From a virus: a DNA stretch of 32,696 bases. How positions within the stretch are numbered: the stretch's first letter is position 1; each line of letters begins with the position of its first letter. A program made the translations under genes and the position numbers. Below the pieces are notes generated by a model. The model worked only from the letters and a program-made list of their open reading frames with translations. It did not search any database and had not been told where the DNA came from. Of this stretch, positions 14,699-24,031 are shown in pieces. The DNA lies in IMG/VR virus record IMGVR_UViG_3300030107_004639, positions 1 through 32,696 of that record; one strand, 5' to 3'.

Positions 14699-14871
14699 AT
14701 AGCGACCCAGCTACAAGGTCGCTTCTGGTTGTAGCCGACAGACTTCACATTACAATCCAACAAGTTTTAGAAATGCCTGTAAGCCATTATAATTTATGGT
14801 TAGCTTACTTGAAAAAAGAGCAAGATGAGTATAAAAGTCAAGAGAGGATGGCACAACATAAAAGGTATTAA
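14345..14871 (+). CDS. Tail assembly chaperone, long form made by -1 frameshift (gpGT-like)
   Basis: Reading switches to the -1 frame after AAG at 14693-14695, so the next codon is GTA at 14695-14697. The added 58 residues are sensible protein: VNSDPATRSLLVVADRLHIT, then VLEMPVSHYNLWLAYLKKEQ, ending one base before the tape measure ATG. The LLVVADRLxIT...VLxMPxxxxxLWxAY pattern is that of T-domain extensions in other siphophages. The product would be about 175 aa. The frame has no start of its own at the slip point, which argues for frameshifting over separate translation. Confidence 0.82.
14689..14723 (+). promoter_or_regulatory. Programmed -1 ribosomal frameshift site
   Basis: The slippery heptamer A AAA AAG occupies 14689-14695 in the correct phase, with codons AAA and AAG in frame 0. 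A five-base spacer follows, then a perfect 7-bp stem (AGCGACC 14701-14707, GGTCGCT 14717-14723) with a 9-base loop. Heptamer, spacer and stem match the known design of bacterial -1 sites. The frame-0 stop TAA lies in the spacer. Confidence 0.88.
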
Positions 14872-16554
14872 ATGGCACAGAAATTAAAAATAGATATAGT
14901 AGCAAAAGATAGGTCGAAACAAGCCCTACAAGGTTTGCAAGGAAGCTTGGGTAGATTAAAAGCATCTATTTTTAGTTTGCAAAGTGCCTTTGTAGGATTA
15001 GGTGCTGGTCTTGTTATTAGAAATATTATTAATACAGGAAAGCAAATTGAAAACCTACAAGTTCAATTAAAATTCTTATTTGGTTCAGCAAAAGAGGGTG
15101 CAAAAGCTTTTGATGAAATGGCGAAGTTTGCATCTAAAGTTCCTTTCTCCCTAGAAGAAATACAACGAGGTTCAGGAGTATTAGCAGTTGTTAGTGATGA
15201 TGCTGCTGAACTTGCTAACTTAATGAAGATAACTGGTAATGTAGCAGCAGTTACAGGACTAGATTTTAAAACAACAGCCGAGCAAATCCAAAGATCATTA
15301 AGTGCTGGTATATCAGCAGCCGATTTATTTAGAGATAAAGGTGTTAAAGATATGCTAGGTTTTAAAGCTGGAGCAGTAGTATCAGTAGAAGAAACAGTAG
15401 CAGCTTTTGAAAGAGTATTTGGATCAGGTGGAAGATTTGATGGAGCTACTGATGAACTAGCCAAAACATTTAGTGGTACTCTCTCAATGATAGGCGATAA
15501 AGTTTTTAACTTTAAAAGAACTTTATTAGATGCTGGTTTTTTTAATGAATTAAAAAGACAACTTGGCGACCTTAATGAATTTTTTGAAACAAATGCAAAA
15601 GAAATAGAAAAAATAGCGATACAAATAGGAACAAATTTAGCTAGTGCAATCATTAAAGCTGCAAAGGCAATTAAATTTCTTTCAAATAATATTAGAGAAT
15701 TACAATCTGTTTTAGGAATTTTGCTTGTTGCTTTAGGTGGTACTTTTAAAATATTAACTGGTATCGCTTTAATTGTTAATGATATTAATAACAGAATTAA
15801 AGCATTAATAAATCCTACTGAAAATTTAAACAAATTATATGAATTTCAAGATAATAAAGTAAAATCTATTCTTGACGCACAAGAAAGAATAACAAAACAA
15901 ATTGAAAAACAAGAAGCACCTATTAAAACAATTAGAGAACAATTTGAAGAATTAAATAAAGGTTCTATTGCTAAAATAGAAGAACAATTTAAAAACATCA
16001 ATACTACTATTGCTAAAGGTGTTAATAGTGGAATTACAAAAATGTCTGATGGTTTAGCAAGAGCATTAATACTTGGTGAAAAATTAAGCGATACATTTAA
16101 AAAAATGGCATCAGAATTATTAGTTAGAGTTTTAAGTAAGATTATTGAAGTTATTGCAAGAAAAGGTGTTGAACTTGCTCTTGAAAAATTGATTACAAGA
16201 GAAAAAGAAAAACAATTTCAATTTGAAAATGCAAAAGCAAGAGGTAGTAGTATGGGAAGTTCATTATTAAATTTTGGATTATCTAAATTATTTGGTTTTG
16301 CTAGTGGTGGTGCTGTATCAAAAGGTAAGCCAGTTGTTGTAGGAGAAAGAGGGCCAGAATTATTTGTACCAAACCAAACAGGACAAATTACACAAAATGC
16401 AAGAGGAGCTAGTGGTAGTCCTGTTAATGTTAATTTTAGTATCACAACTTTAGATGCTAGAGGGTTTGAGGATATGTTAGTCCAAAGTCGTGGAACTATA
16501 TCAAGTATTATTAATCAAGCGGTTAATGAAAGAGGAGCTAAAAACTTAATCTAA
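14872..16554 (+). CDS. Tail tape measure protein
   Basis: The 560-aa protein starts with MAQKLKIDIVAKDRSKQAL, has Ala/Gly-rich hydrophobic helices (FVGLGAGLVIRNIINTG, LQSVLGILLVALGGTF) and long coiled coils. It ends with the common motif FASGGAVSKGKPVVVGERGP and ELFVPNQTG. Tape measures set tail length; at about 0.15 nm per residue this predicts a short tail near 80-90 nm. No peptidase or lysozyme domain is visible. The start lies one base after the stop of the chaperone long form. Confidence 0.9.
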   Translation: MAQKLKIDIVAKDRSKQALQGLQGSLGRLKASIFSLQSAFVGLGAGLVIRNIINTGKQIENLQVQLKFLFGSAKEGAKAFDEMAKFASKVPFSLEEIQRGSGVLAVVSDDAAELANLMKITGNVAAVTGLDFKTTAEQIQRSLSAGISAADLFRDKGVKDMLGFKAGAVVSVEETVAAFERVFGSGGRFDGATDELAKTFSGTLSMIGDKVFNFKRTLLDAGFFNELKRQLGDLNEFFETNAKEIEKIAIQIGTNLASAIIKAAKAIKFLSNNIRELQSVLGILLVALGGTFKILTGIALIVNDINNRIKALINPTENLNKLYEFQDNKVKSILDAQERITKQIEKQEAPIKTIREQFEELNKGSIAKIEEQFKNINTTIAKGVNSGITKMSDGLARALILGEKLSDTFKKMASELLVRVLSKIIEVIARKGVELALEKLITREKEKQFQFENAKARGSSMGSSLLNFGLSKLFGFASGGAVSKGKPVVVGERGPELFVPNQTGQITQNARGASGSPVNVNFSITTLDARGFEDMLVQSRGTISSIINQAVNERGAKNLI

Positions 16555-17174
16555 TGAGTGGTGCATTTCCTATATCTAGTGCTAAATTTGAAACATTAGG
16601 CATCAAGTCTATACAAAATACTATTATCTCAAAATCAGATAGTGGAAAAAGATTAGCAAGACAGATTGATGGACAACGATGGGGATTTACAGTTTCTATT
16701 ATTACAGGAACTAGATCAGGTGTTTATGGAGAGCTGATGGCTTTTATCGTTAAGCAAAGAAGTGGTAAAGAAACTTTTACGATTGTTCCTCCAGAAATAG
16801 AAGATGCTAGAGGAAGTGAAACAGGAAGTGTTTTAGTTAATGGCGCACAATCGGCTGGAGATACAACGATTGCTATGGATGGATTTGCTGGAGATGGTGC
16901 TGGAAGATTTAAAGCTGGAGATTTTATAAAGTTTGCAAGTCATACTAAAATTTATATGGTGGTAAGCGATGTTACTTCGTCAAGCAATGCAGCAACGATT
17001 ACGATTGAACCCCCTTTAGTTGCAGATATAGCAAATAATTCAGCAGTTACTTATGATGATGTTGCTTTTACAGTTTATTTAACTTCTGATATTCAGGAGT
17101 TTGGTGCAGTTGGATCAGATAAAGATGGAAACACTTTATATAAATATGAATTTGATGTTGAAGAAGCTTTATAA
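16554..17174 (+). CDS. Distal tail protein-like (DUF2460-type), 206 aa
   Basis: The protein begins MSGAFPISSAKFETLGIKSI and continues as a beta-rich fold (GQRWGFTVSIITGTRSGVYG). A central insertion resembles a small beta-barrel with alternating Gly and Asp (TIAMDGFAGDGAGRFKAGDF). Its place between tape measure and the DUF2163-type gene fits a distal tail or baseplate hub protein. The family name is tentative. Confidence 0.6.
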   Translation: MSGAFPISSAKFETLGIKSIQNTIISKSDSGKRLARQIDGQRWGFTVSIITGTRSGVYGELMAFIVKQRSGKETFTIVPPEIEDARGSETGSVLVNGAQSAGDTTIAMDGFAGDGAGRFKAGDFIKFASHTKIYMVVSDVTSSSNAATITIEPPLVADIANNSAVTYDDVAFTVYLTSDIQEFGAVGSDKDGNTLYKYEFDVEEAL

Positions 17175-17196
17175 TTTTATAATAGGAGGAGCATAT

Positions 17197-17271
17197 ATGC
17201 CAAAGAAAAAAAAGAAGAAAAAAAAGAATAAGAAGAAGAAAAAAGGCAATAAGAAAAAAAAAAGAAGATAG
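17197..17271 (+). CDS. Poly-lysine microprotein, 24 aa
   Basis: ATG 17197 follows a perfect SD (AGGAGGAGC, 17184-17192) at good spacing and opens a 24-codon ORF starting Met-Pro. Of 24 residues, 17 are Lys and 2 Arg, interrupted by Asn and Gly; there is no acidic or hydrophobic residue. The perfect SD argues that it is translated. It should bind DNA, RNA or acidic surfaces. Runs of AAA/AAG codons can also stall or slip ribosomes, so a regulatory role in cis on the next gene, whose ATG lies three bases after the stop, is an alternative. Confidence 0.5.
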   Translation: MPKKKKKKKKNKKKKKGNKKKKRR

Positions 17272-17274
17272 AGC

Positions 17275-17499
17275 ATGAAATACTTGGTAAAGTATTGGAT
17301 TAATGTTGATATGTTAGCTGAAGAAATAGTAGATAGCGAACATATTAACATTGATACAAATGATTTAGGAAAATTTAAAGAACCAAGTAAAAATGCTAAA
17401 TATAAATTAATAGATACAATAAAGGTAAAACGAACAAGTTACGAACAATATGACACGAAGTCTAACATCAGCAGTAAAGACAGAACTCGCAACAAGTGA
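17275..17499 (+). CDS. Small hypothetical protein, 74 aa
   Basis: The ORF starts three bases after the poly-Lys gene and overlaps the next tail gene by 50 bases. The sequence MKYLVKYWINVDMLAEEIVD looks like one alpha/beta unit, followed by polar residues and a basic C-terminus. I do not recognise it. The large overlap makes the annotated end less certain. Confidence 0.5.
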   Translation: MKYLVKYWINVDMLAEEIVDSEHINIDTNDLGKFKEPSKNAKYKLIDTIKVKRTSYEQYDTKSNISSKDRTRNK

Positions 17500-18016
17500 G
17501 ATACGACCAGTACATCTTATTACTATCAGCTTTGGCACTCCTGTTAATATTACAGATTGTTCATTTGATTTAACTTCCTCTATATCTGGTTCTTCAGTTA
17601 CTTATACTAAATCAAGTTTTATTATGGGTATCTCTAACTTTTCAGAAGAAACAGATATAACAAAACAATCATTAGACTTTACATTATCTGGAGCTGACCA
17701 AACTTTTATTTCTACTTGTTTAAATGAGAATATCGTTAATGATGCTTTTACAATGTATAGAGGTTTTTTAAATGATAGTAATGCTTTAATAGCCGATCCT
17801 TTTTTAATTTACAAAGGCACAATAGATACATTTGGTATAAGCGAATCAGGTACAGAATCTAATGTTACTTTAAGAATTGTATCTCATTGGGCAGACTTTG
17901 AAAAAACAAATGGTCGTAAAACAAACAACATATCACAACAAAGATTTTTTAGTTCTGATGTCGGTATGAATTTTTCTAGTCAAACAGTATTAGATATTAA
18001 GTGGGGTAGAGCATAA
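17450..18016 (+). CDS. Tail protein, DUF2163-like
   Basis: The 188-aa beta-rich protein starts MTRSLTSAVKTELATSEIRP and carries PVHLITISFGTPVNITD, then ISNFSEETDITKQSLDFTLS and VTLRIVSHWADFEKTNGR. This matches DUF2163-like hub proteins found in gene transfer agents and alphaproteobacterial phages, which connect the distal tail with the J-like tip. A NlpC/P60 peptidase often follows in those clusters, but none is present here. The stop and the next ATG overlap (TAATG). Confidence 0.7.
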   Translation: MTRSLTSAVKTELATSEIRPVHLITISFGTPVNITDCSFDLTSSISGSSVTYTKSSFIMGISNFSEETDITKQSLDFTLSGADQTFISTCLNENIVNDAFTMYRGFLNDSNALIADPFLIYKGTIDTFGISESGTESNVTLRIVSHWADFEKTNGRKTNNISQQRFFSSDVGMNFSSQTVLDIKWGRA

Positions 18017-20946
18017 TGGGATTTGGAAGTGTTTTTAAATCAATAACTAAAATATTTAAAGCACCTATTAAGATTATTACAAAGGCATTTTCTTGGTTAA
18101 TGCCTAAACCAGAAGTTCCTGATTTTGGAACAACAGAATTTGACGATTTTGAAAAAGGTATATTATTAAATAAATCTTCCAACGATGCAAGTATTCCTGT
18201 CATCTATGGAACAAGAATGGTTGGTGGAACTAGAGTATTTATGGAAACATCAGGAACAGATAATACTTATTTATATATGGCACTTGTTTTAGCAGAGGGA
18301 GAAATCAATGACATTACTGAAATAAGAGTTAATGATAATGCTGTTACTTGGTCTGGAGATTTAGCAGACAATACACAAAGAACAGTTGGAAGTGGCGATG
18401 GTAATTTTTACAAAGATAGTGCTAGTTTAATTACAGTAGAACCGCACTATGGAACTGACTCTCAATCTGCATCTACATTATTGTCCACATTATCTAGTTG
18501 GGGTTCAAATCATAGATTAAGAGGTATTGCATATTTAGCTTTAAGATTTACTTGGAATCAAGATGCTTTTTCAGGCATACCAAAAGTACAAGCTGTCGTA
18601 CAAGGTAAAAAAGTAGTCGCTTATAATTCAAGTTCAGTTGCACAATCAGCAGCTTTTTCTGCAAACCCAGCATGGTGTTTATTAGATTATTTAACTAATG
18701 CTAGATATGGAAAAGGTTTAGCAATAACAGATATTGATATTCCTAGTTTTTATACTGCATCAACTGTAGCTGATACTAATGTTACACCCTATTCAGGCGG
18801 TTCAGACATCAATATTTTTGACACAAATGCAGTAATAGATACATCACAAAAAGTTTTAGAAAATGTAAGAGAATTATTAAAAGGTTGCAGAGGATATTTA
18901 CCATTTACAGGAGGTAAATATAAATTAATTATTGAAACTACTGGTTCTGCTTCTATTACATTAACCGAAGATGATATTATTGGTGGTTACTCACTACAAA
19001 GTGAAGATAAAGGTAATAAATATAACAGAGTGATCTGTAGCTTTGTCAATCCTGCTAGGAACTACCAAGTTGATGAAGTGCAATTTCCGCCAATAGACGA
19101 TAGTGGTCTTTCTAGTGCTGACCAACACGCAACAATGAAAACTGCGGATGGTGGTTTTTTATTAGAGGGTAGATTTGATTTTAAAACATTAACATCTCCT
19201 TACCAAGCAGAAGAGATGGCAGAGATTATATTAAGAAGATCAAGAGAAGCATTAAAATTAGATATTAGCTGTGGTGGCGATGCTTATGATTTAGCCATTG
19301 CAGATATAGTAGCAATTACACATAGCTCATTAGGATTTAGTGCAAAAAACTTTAGAGTTGTTGCAATAACATTTAACGAAGATTACACAGTTAATTTGTC
19401 TTTAGTAGAACATCAAGATTCACATTATACTTGGGCATCTAAAACAGTTGTAACATCAACACCAAGCACAACATTACCTAATCCATTTAGTATAACAGCA
19501 CCAGCTTCAGTTACCTTAACCGATGAATTAGTTGAGTATTCAGATGGAGTAGTTTTAACAAGATTAAATATTGTGGTAGGAGCAAGTACCGATAAATTTG
19601 TTCAATACTATCAAGTCGAAGCTAAACAAAGCACAGAATCAGATTACAAAATTTTAGGTAAAGGAACACAATTAAATTATGAAATGCTCAATGTAGTTGA
19701 TGGTAAAATTTACAATGTTAGAATCAAAAGTATCAACGCACTTGGAGTTAGCAGTACATATACTTCTGCCAATCGAACTATAATAGGAGCAACAGCTACA
19801 CCCTCTGATGTTTCTACATTATCTATATCTATGGTGGGTTCGGATTCCATGCAATTACAATGGACTCCTGTTACAGATTTAGATGTATCTTATTATGCAA
19901 TTCGTTATCAAGATGTTACCAGCGGTGCTGGTTGGAACTCCTCAACAAATTTAACCCAAGTCGTAAGAAGAAAATCAAATAGTGTTACAATCAATGCAAG
20001 AACAGGAGCTTTTTTAATTAAAGCTGTTGATAAATTAGGAAATGAATCTGATAATGAAGCTATTGTGTATTCTAATATTTCAAGTTTAGAACACTATACA
20101 AATGTTGCAACTTATAACGAAGAAACAGCAAGTGCAGTTACAGGATTAGGTTGGAATGGAACTTTTGATGGAAATTGTGTTAAGGGCATGGATTCTTCTA
20201 ATATTGAAGTGGCTACTTTAGATACGATTACTCAATTTGATGACACAGTTGGAAATTTTGATTCAGCAGAGGGAGTATTTGATTTAGGTGGAACTGATAC
20301 GACTTCAAATCCTACTTATTATGCTTCTAATATTGAATCATCAGGAAATTATATTGGTTCAAACACCATTACTTTAGATGCTATCTATGATGCAACTTTT
20401 CAAGCTACAATAGATATGGTTACAAATGATTTATATGATTTATTTGATAGTGGAAGAGATGCTAGTACCTTTGATGATGCAGTAGGCCCTTTTGATGGAA
20501 CAGCACCATCAAAATGCAATGCCTTTTTACAAGCTGGTTCAAGCACAAGTTCTTTAGGAGCAATCACGACTTATGCAGATATTTCTCAACAAGCAACTTT
20601 AAAAGGAAGATATTTTAAATTTAGGTTAAAATTGACGAGTGATGACAATAATGCTAGACCTGAAGTTTCTAGTATGCAAGTAAAATTAGTATTAGAAAAA
20701 AGATTAGAAAGTGGAGAAGATGTGGCTAGTGGTGCTGGTGCAAAAGCCATTACTTATTCCAATGCTTTTTATGCTTCTCCAGCAGTAGGAATAGCTGCAC
20801 AAAATATGGCGACAGGAGATTATTATACAATTACAAGTAAAACTAAAACAGGATTTACCATTACTTTTTACAATAGTTCGGCAGCAGCACAAGACCGAAC
20901 TTTTGATTATGTAGCGAAAGGATATGGTTTGAAATCTGCTAGTTAA
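18016..20946 (+). CDS. Tail tip attachment protein (lambda J-like)
   Basis: The 976-aa protein opens with a short amphipathic helix and the hub part (DASIPVIYGTRMVGGTRVF, YMALVLAEGEINDITEIRVN, LRGIAYLALRFTWNQDAF). The middle has NPAWCLLDYLTNARYGKGL and DTSQKVLENVRELLKGCRGY, typical of phage tail tip J proteins. Two fibronectin type III-like domains follow (about residues 495-690), and the last 280 residues are a beta-rich region probably linked to fibres. The protein forms the tail tip that contacts the host. It is the largest gene in the window. Confidence 0.85.
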   Translation: MGFGSVFKSITKIFKAPIKIITKAFSWLMPKPEVPDFGTTEFDDFEKGILLNKSSNDASIPVIYGTRMVGGTRVFMETSGTDNTYLYMALVLAEGEINDITEIRVNDNAVTWSGDLADNTQRTVGSGDGNFYKDSASLITVEPHYGTDSQSASTLLSTLSSWGSNHRLRGIAYLALRFTWNQDAFSGIPKVQAVVQGKKVVAYNSSSVAQSAAFSANPAWCLLDYLTNARYGKGLAITDIDIPSFYTASTVADTNVTPYSGGSDINIFDTNAVIDTSQKVLENVRELLKGCRGYLPFTGGKYKLIIETTGSASITLTEDDIIGGYSLQSEDKGNKYNRVICSFVNPARNYQVDEVQFPPIDDSGLSSADQHATMKTADGGFLLEGRFDFKTLTSPYQAEEMAEIILRRSREALKLDISCGGDAYDLAIADIVAITHSSLGFSAKNFRVVAITFNEDYTVNLSLVEHQDSHYTWASKTVVTSTPSTTLPNPFSITAPASVTLTDELVEYSDGVVLTRLNIVVGASTDKFVQYYQVEAKQSTESDYKILGKGTQLNYEMLNVVDGKIYNVRIKSINALGVSSTYTSANRTIIGATATPSDVSTLSISMVGSDSMQLQWTPVTDLDVSYYAIRYQDVTSGAGWNSSTNLTQVVRRKSNSVTINARTGAFLIKAVDKLGNESDNEAIVYSNISSLEHYTNVATYNEETASAVTGLGWNGTFDGNCVKGMDSSNIEVATLDTITQFDDTVGNFDSAEGVFDLGGTDTTSNPTYYASNIESSGNYIGSNTITLDAIYDATFQATIDMVTNDLYDLFDSGRDASTFDDAVGPFDGTAPSKCNAFLQAGSSTSSLGAITTYADISQQATLKGRYFKFRLKLTSDDNNARPEVSSMQVKLVLEKRLESGEDVASGAGAKAITYSNAFYASPAVGIAAQNMATGDYYTITSKTKTGFTITFYNSSAAAQDRTFDYVAKGYGLKSAS

Positions 20947-20979
20947 TGTTATAAAAAGAGGATATAAGGATAAAAAAAT

Positions 20980-21984
20980 ATGAGTTCAGTTTCAGATTAC
21001 AGTTTAGCGAATCAAGGGTTTAGTGCGTTTCGTACTGAATTAAATAATATACTTGGTGCAATAAACACACACAATCTCGCAACATCAGCTCCATCAAGTT
21101 TAGCTGCTGGAAGTATATGGGTGGATTCAAGCTCGGCTGGAACACATACTTTAAAATATTATGATGGTTCAGATAGTATTACTTTGTGTAATGTTAATAC
21201 TTCAGCAAACACAGTAGATTTTATAGACTCATCAGTTACAACAGAATTAAGTGGAGATTCCACACCACAATTAGGCGGAAATTTAGATACCAACTCACAT
21301 AACATTTTAATAGACGATGCACATTTTATAGGAGATGAAAATGGCAACGAACAAATAATATTTCAAACAACAGGTTCAGCAGTTAATGAATTAGAAATTA
21401 CAAATGGAGCAACAGGTAATGGCCCAATTCTAGGAGCAAGTGGGGAAACCAATGTGGACTTACATATTAAACCAAAAGGTTCAGGAAAAACAGTTATAGG
21501 TTCTGCTGGTGCTTCTGCTTATTTAACAACAAGTGGAACATACGATTTAGTTTTAGATACTAATAAAGGAACAAACTCTGGAAATATTACAATAACTGAT
21601 GGAGCAAATGGTAATATAGATATTACAACAAATGGAACAGGAGCTATTAAGTTTAATGATTTAGCTTATATTCCACAACAAGCATTAACTTCTTCTTCAA
21701 ATGCAGTAGCTTGGGATGCACAAGCCGCACCTAACGCATATCATCAGACATCAGAAAATACGACTTTATCTGCACCAAGTAATGCAGTTGAGGGTTCGTT
21801 TATTTGTATAGAAGTTAATTTTAACGGAAGTCATACTTTTTCGTTTAACGCAACATTTCATTTTTCGGCTGATACTGCACCTACGACAACAGATACAGAT
21901 GGCAAGACAGACATTTTTGTTTTCCGTTACAATGGTTCAATTTGGCAAGAAGTTGGTAGAACTTTAAACATACCAGAAAGTTAA
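20980..21984 (+). CDS. Tail fibre protein, beta-helical, 334 aa
   Basis: After a short helical attachment region (ANQGFSAFRTELNNILGAIN) comes a Gly/Thr/Ser-rich repetitive beta region (LDLVLDTNKG-like units, NGNIDITTNGTGAIKFNDL). It ends with a C-terminal domain containing GSFICIEVNFNGSHTFSFN. This composition is typical of trimeric tail fibres. It comes directly after J, so it probably attaches to the tip. Receptor unknown. A weak SD (AAGGAT) precedes the ATG. Confidence 0.65.
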   Translation: MSSVSDYSLANQGFSAFRTELNNILGAINTHNLATSAPSSLAAGSIWVDSSSAGTHTLKYYDGSDSITLCNVNTSANTVDFIDSSVTTELSGDSTPQLGGNLDTNSHNILIDDAHFIGDENGNEQIIFQTTGSAVNELEITNGATGNGPILGASGETNVDLHIKPKGSGKTVIGSAGASAYLTTSGTYDLVLDTNKGTNSGNITITDGANGNIDITTNGTGAIKFNDLAYIPQQALTSSSNAVAWDAQAAPNAYHQTSENTTLSAPSNAVEGSFICIEVNFNGSHTFSFNATFHFSADTAPTTTDTDGKTDIFVFRYNGSIWQEVGRTLNIPES

Positions 21985-21988
21985 AATT

Positions 21989-22594
21989 ATGTGGGCATTA
22001 GTAGAAGATAACGCAATAATAAAAATAATTAATCAACCAAAAGCTATGGTTATTGGAGATGTTCGTCATTCAAGAAATATCTTTTCTTCCAGATGGACTA
22101 ACGAAGAAAGAGAAGCTATTGGAATCTATGAAGTAGTCTTTGATTCTAGCAACAAAAGAGATGATGCATATTATAATAATACAAATCAATCTTTTGATTA
22201 TGCAGATGGAGTTGTTACAGCTTCTTATGGAATTGCAACACCTAAAAGATTAAACGATGAAGATGCAGTTGACACTGATGGTAATCCTTTTTTAGATGAT
22301 GAAGGAAACCAATTAATTAATTATGGTTTAAAAACAGAAAAGAAAAGAATTATAAAACAACAAGCATCAAGATTATTAACAGATACAGATTGGTATGTTA
22401 TTAAAGCAACTGATGTAGCAGAATATTCAGTACCAAGTGCTGTTGCAACTTTTAGAACAAATGTCAGACAACGATCAAACGAAATGGAAACTGCCATTGA
22501 CAATGCTGCTGATGTAGATGCTTTAGCGGCTTTATATGTTTATAATGAAAATGGTGAAAGACCATTGGGTGAGTTTCCAGTATTGGAGATTTAA
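21989..22594 (+). CDS. Tail fibre assembly-like protein, 201 aa
   Basis: The protein starts MWALVEDNAIIKIINQPKAM, has a middle part rich in Asp/Asn, and a C-terminal helical region (KRIIKQQASRLLTDTDWYVI, RTNVRQRSNEMETAIDNAAD). The sequence 'LLTDTDWYVIKATD' resembles the conserved LxxTDWxxxR-like segment of small fibre-associated or assembly proteins encoded next to tail fibres. Position between two fibre genes agrees. Whether it is in the virion is unknown. Confidence 0.55.
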   Translation: MWALVEDNAIIKIINQPKAMVIGDVRHSRNIFSSRWTNEEREAIGIYEVVFDSSNKRDDAYYNNTNQSFDYADGVVTASYGIATPKRLNDEDAVDTDGNPFLDDEGNQLINYGLKTEKKRIIKQQASRLLTDTDWYVIKATDVAEYSVPSAVATFRTNVRQRSNEMETAIDNAADVDALAALYVYNENGERPLGEFPVLEI

Positions 22595-24030
22595 TGATTC
22601 CAATTTTATCAGGCAATGTAGCATCAGCATTACCAACTGGATATGACATAGATAATTCCTGTCTGTTTAATGCTGGTGATGATGCAAGATTATCAAGAAC
22701 ATCGCCTAATAGTTCTCCAACAAATGCAAAAAAATTTACTTTTTCTTGTTGGGTTAAAAGAGCAAATTTAGGTTCTGATCAACAAATTATAGATACTTAT
22801 AATGGTACATCTGGTGAGCAATTCCAACTATATTTTAAAAGTGATGATACGATAAGAATACAAGTTTATGATGGAAGTGCTACATCTGCTCAATTTATAA
22901 CAAATAGAGTATTTCTTGATTGTTCGGCTTGGTATTCAATTATTTTTTCCTATGATAGTACACCAAGTACACCGAGTTCATCTTCCGTTAAATTATATAT
23001 TAATGGAGTTCAAGAAACTTCTTTTTCTACAGAAACTTATCCAGCACAAAATGATGATGGGGAATTAGCATTACAAAATCATGTTCAGTATATTGGAAAC
23101 GATAATGGTAATGCCAGAGATTTTGCTGGTTATCTAGCAGAAGTGATTGGTGTTGATGGACAAGCATTAGCAAACACAGCATTTGGTGAATTTGATTCTG
23201 ATTCCCCAAATATATGGAAGCCGATAAATGTTAGCGGAATTAATGTAGGCGTTTTAGGTTTTTATTGTGACTTTAAAGATAGCTCAGCTTTAGGAAATGA
23301 TGTATCAAGTGTTGGAGATTTTACAGCATCTAATCTAGCCGCAACAGATCAAAAAACGGACACTCCAACAAATAATTTTGCTGTTTTTAATCCGCTTACT
23401 AATCGTGATGCTGCAAATGGAACTTGGTCAGAAGGAAATTTAAGAGTTCTTGCATCAACTGGTGATATGTCAAGATATTGCACACTTCCAATTCCTTTAA
23501 ATTTTAAATTTTATTTTGAAGTTAAAGCACCAATCGTAGGTGCGCAAGCTGGGTGCGGTGTAACATCAGTACACGATCCTAGTGGAGTAAGAACCAAAAT
23601 AGGAGATCATAGCACTGGTTATGGTTGGAAATTTAGAGGAGCTGCATCAGTAGTACAATATTTTAATGCTGGATCATCAAGCAATCACAGCACTAGCAAT
23701 CCGTCTGATGGTTCAATAATGGGATTTGCTGTTGATTGTGCAAATGGTAGAATACATATGCACATTGACGGAACTTATTTAGATAGTTCTGATCCGACTG
23801 ATAACAATCCAAATTCTGTTGTAACTGGATTTTCAACAACAATAAATCAATATTTACATATGTCTTTAGATACACGAAGCGCATCACAACCTATTATGGA
23901 ATTTAATTTTGGTAATCCAGTATTTAGTATTAGCTCTGGAAACACAGATGCTAATGGATACGGAAATTTTGAATTTTCCGTGCCTGCGGGGTATCTGGCT
24001 TTTTGCACCAAGAATATGGCGGACTTTTAA
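22594..24030 (+). CDS. LamG-lectin-like tail adhesin, 478 aa
   Basis: Residues about 40-210 have the pattern of a concanavalin/LamG jelly roll: KFTFSCWVKRANLGSDQQII, SSVKLYINGVQETSF and GYLAEVIGVDGQAL. A second beta-sandwich, SPRY-like in appearance (GWKFRGAASVVQYF, MGFAVDCANGRIHMHIDG), occupies about 290-450. The protein ends with FSVPAGYLAFCTKNM. Such proteins bind carbohydrate at the cell surface. The start overlaps the upstream stop (TAATG). It is a candidate host-range determinant. Confidence 0.7.
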   Translation: MIPILSGNVASALPTGYDIDNSCLFNAGDDARLSRTSPNSSPTNAKKFTFSCWVKRANLGSDQQIIDTYNGTSGEQFQLYFKSDDTIRIQVYDGSATSAQFITNRVFLDCSAWYSIIFSYDSTPSTPSSSSVKLYINGVQETSFSTETYPAQNDDGELALQNHVQYIGNDNGNARDFAGYLAEVIGVDGQALANTAFGEFDSDSPNIWKPINVSGINVGVLGFYCDFKDSSALGNDVSSVGDFTASNLAATDQKTDTPTNNFAVFNPLTNRDAANGTWSEGNLRVLASTGDMSRYCTLPIPLNFKFYFEVKAPIVGAQAGCGVTSVHDPSGVRTKIGDHSTGYGWKFRGAASVVQYFNAGSSSNHSTSNPSDGSIMGFAVDCANGRIHMHIDGTYLDSSDPTDNNPNSVVTGFSTTINQYLHMSLDTRSASQPIMEFNFGNPVFSISSGNTDANGYGNFEFSVPAGYLAFCTKNMADF

Positions 24031-24031
24031 T

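Noticed and set aside
15063-15833. 256-codon open frame on the reverse strand inside the tape measure gene
   Set aside because: It has no SD, lies wholly within a well-supported gene, and its composition is the mirror of the tape measure codons. Long antisense frames are common where the sense strand avoids certain codons.
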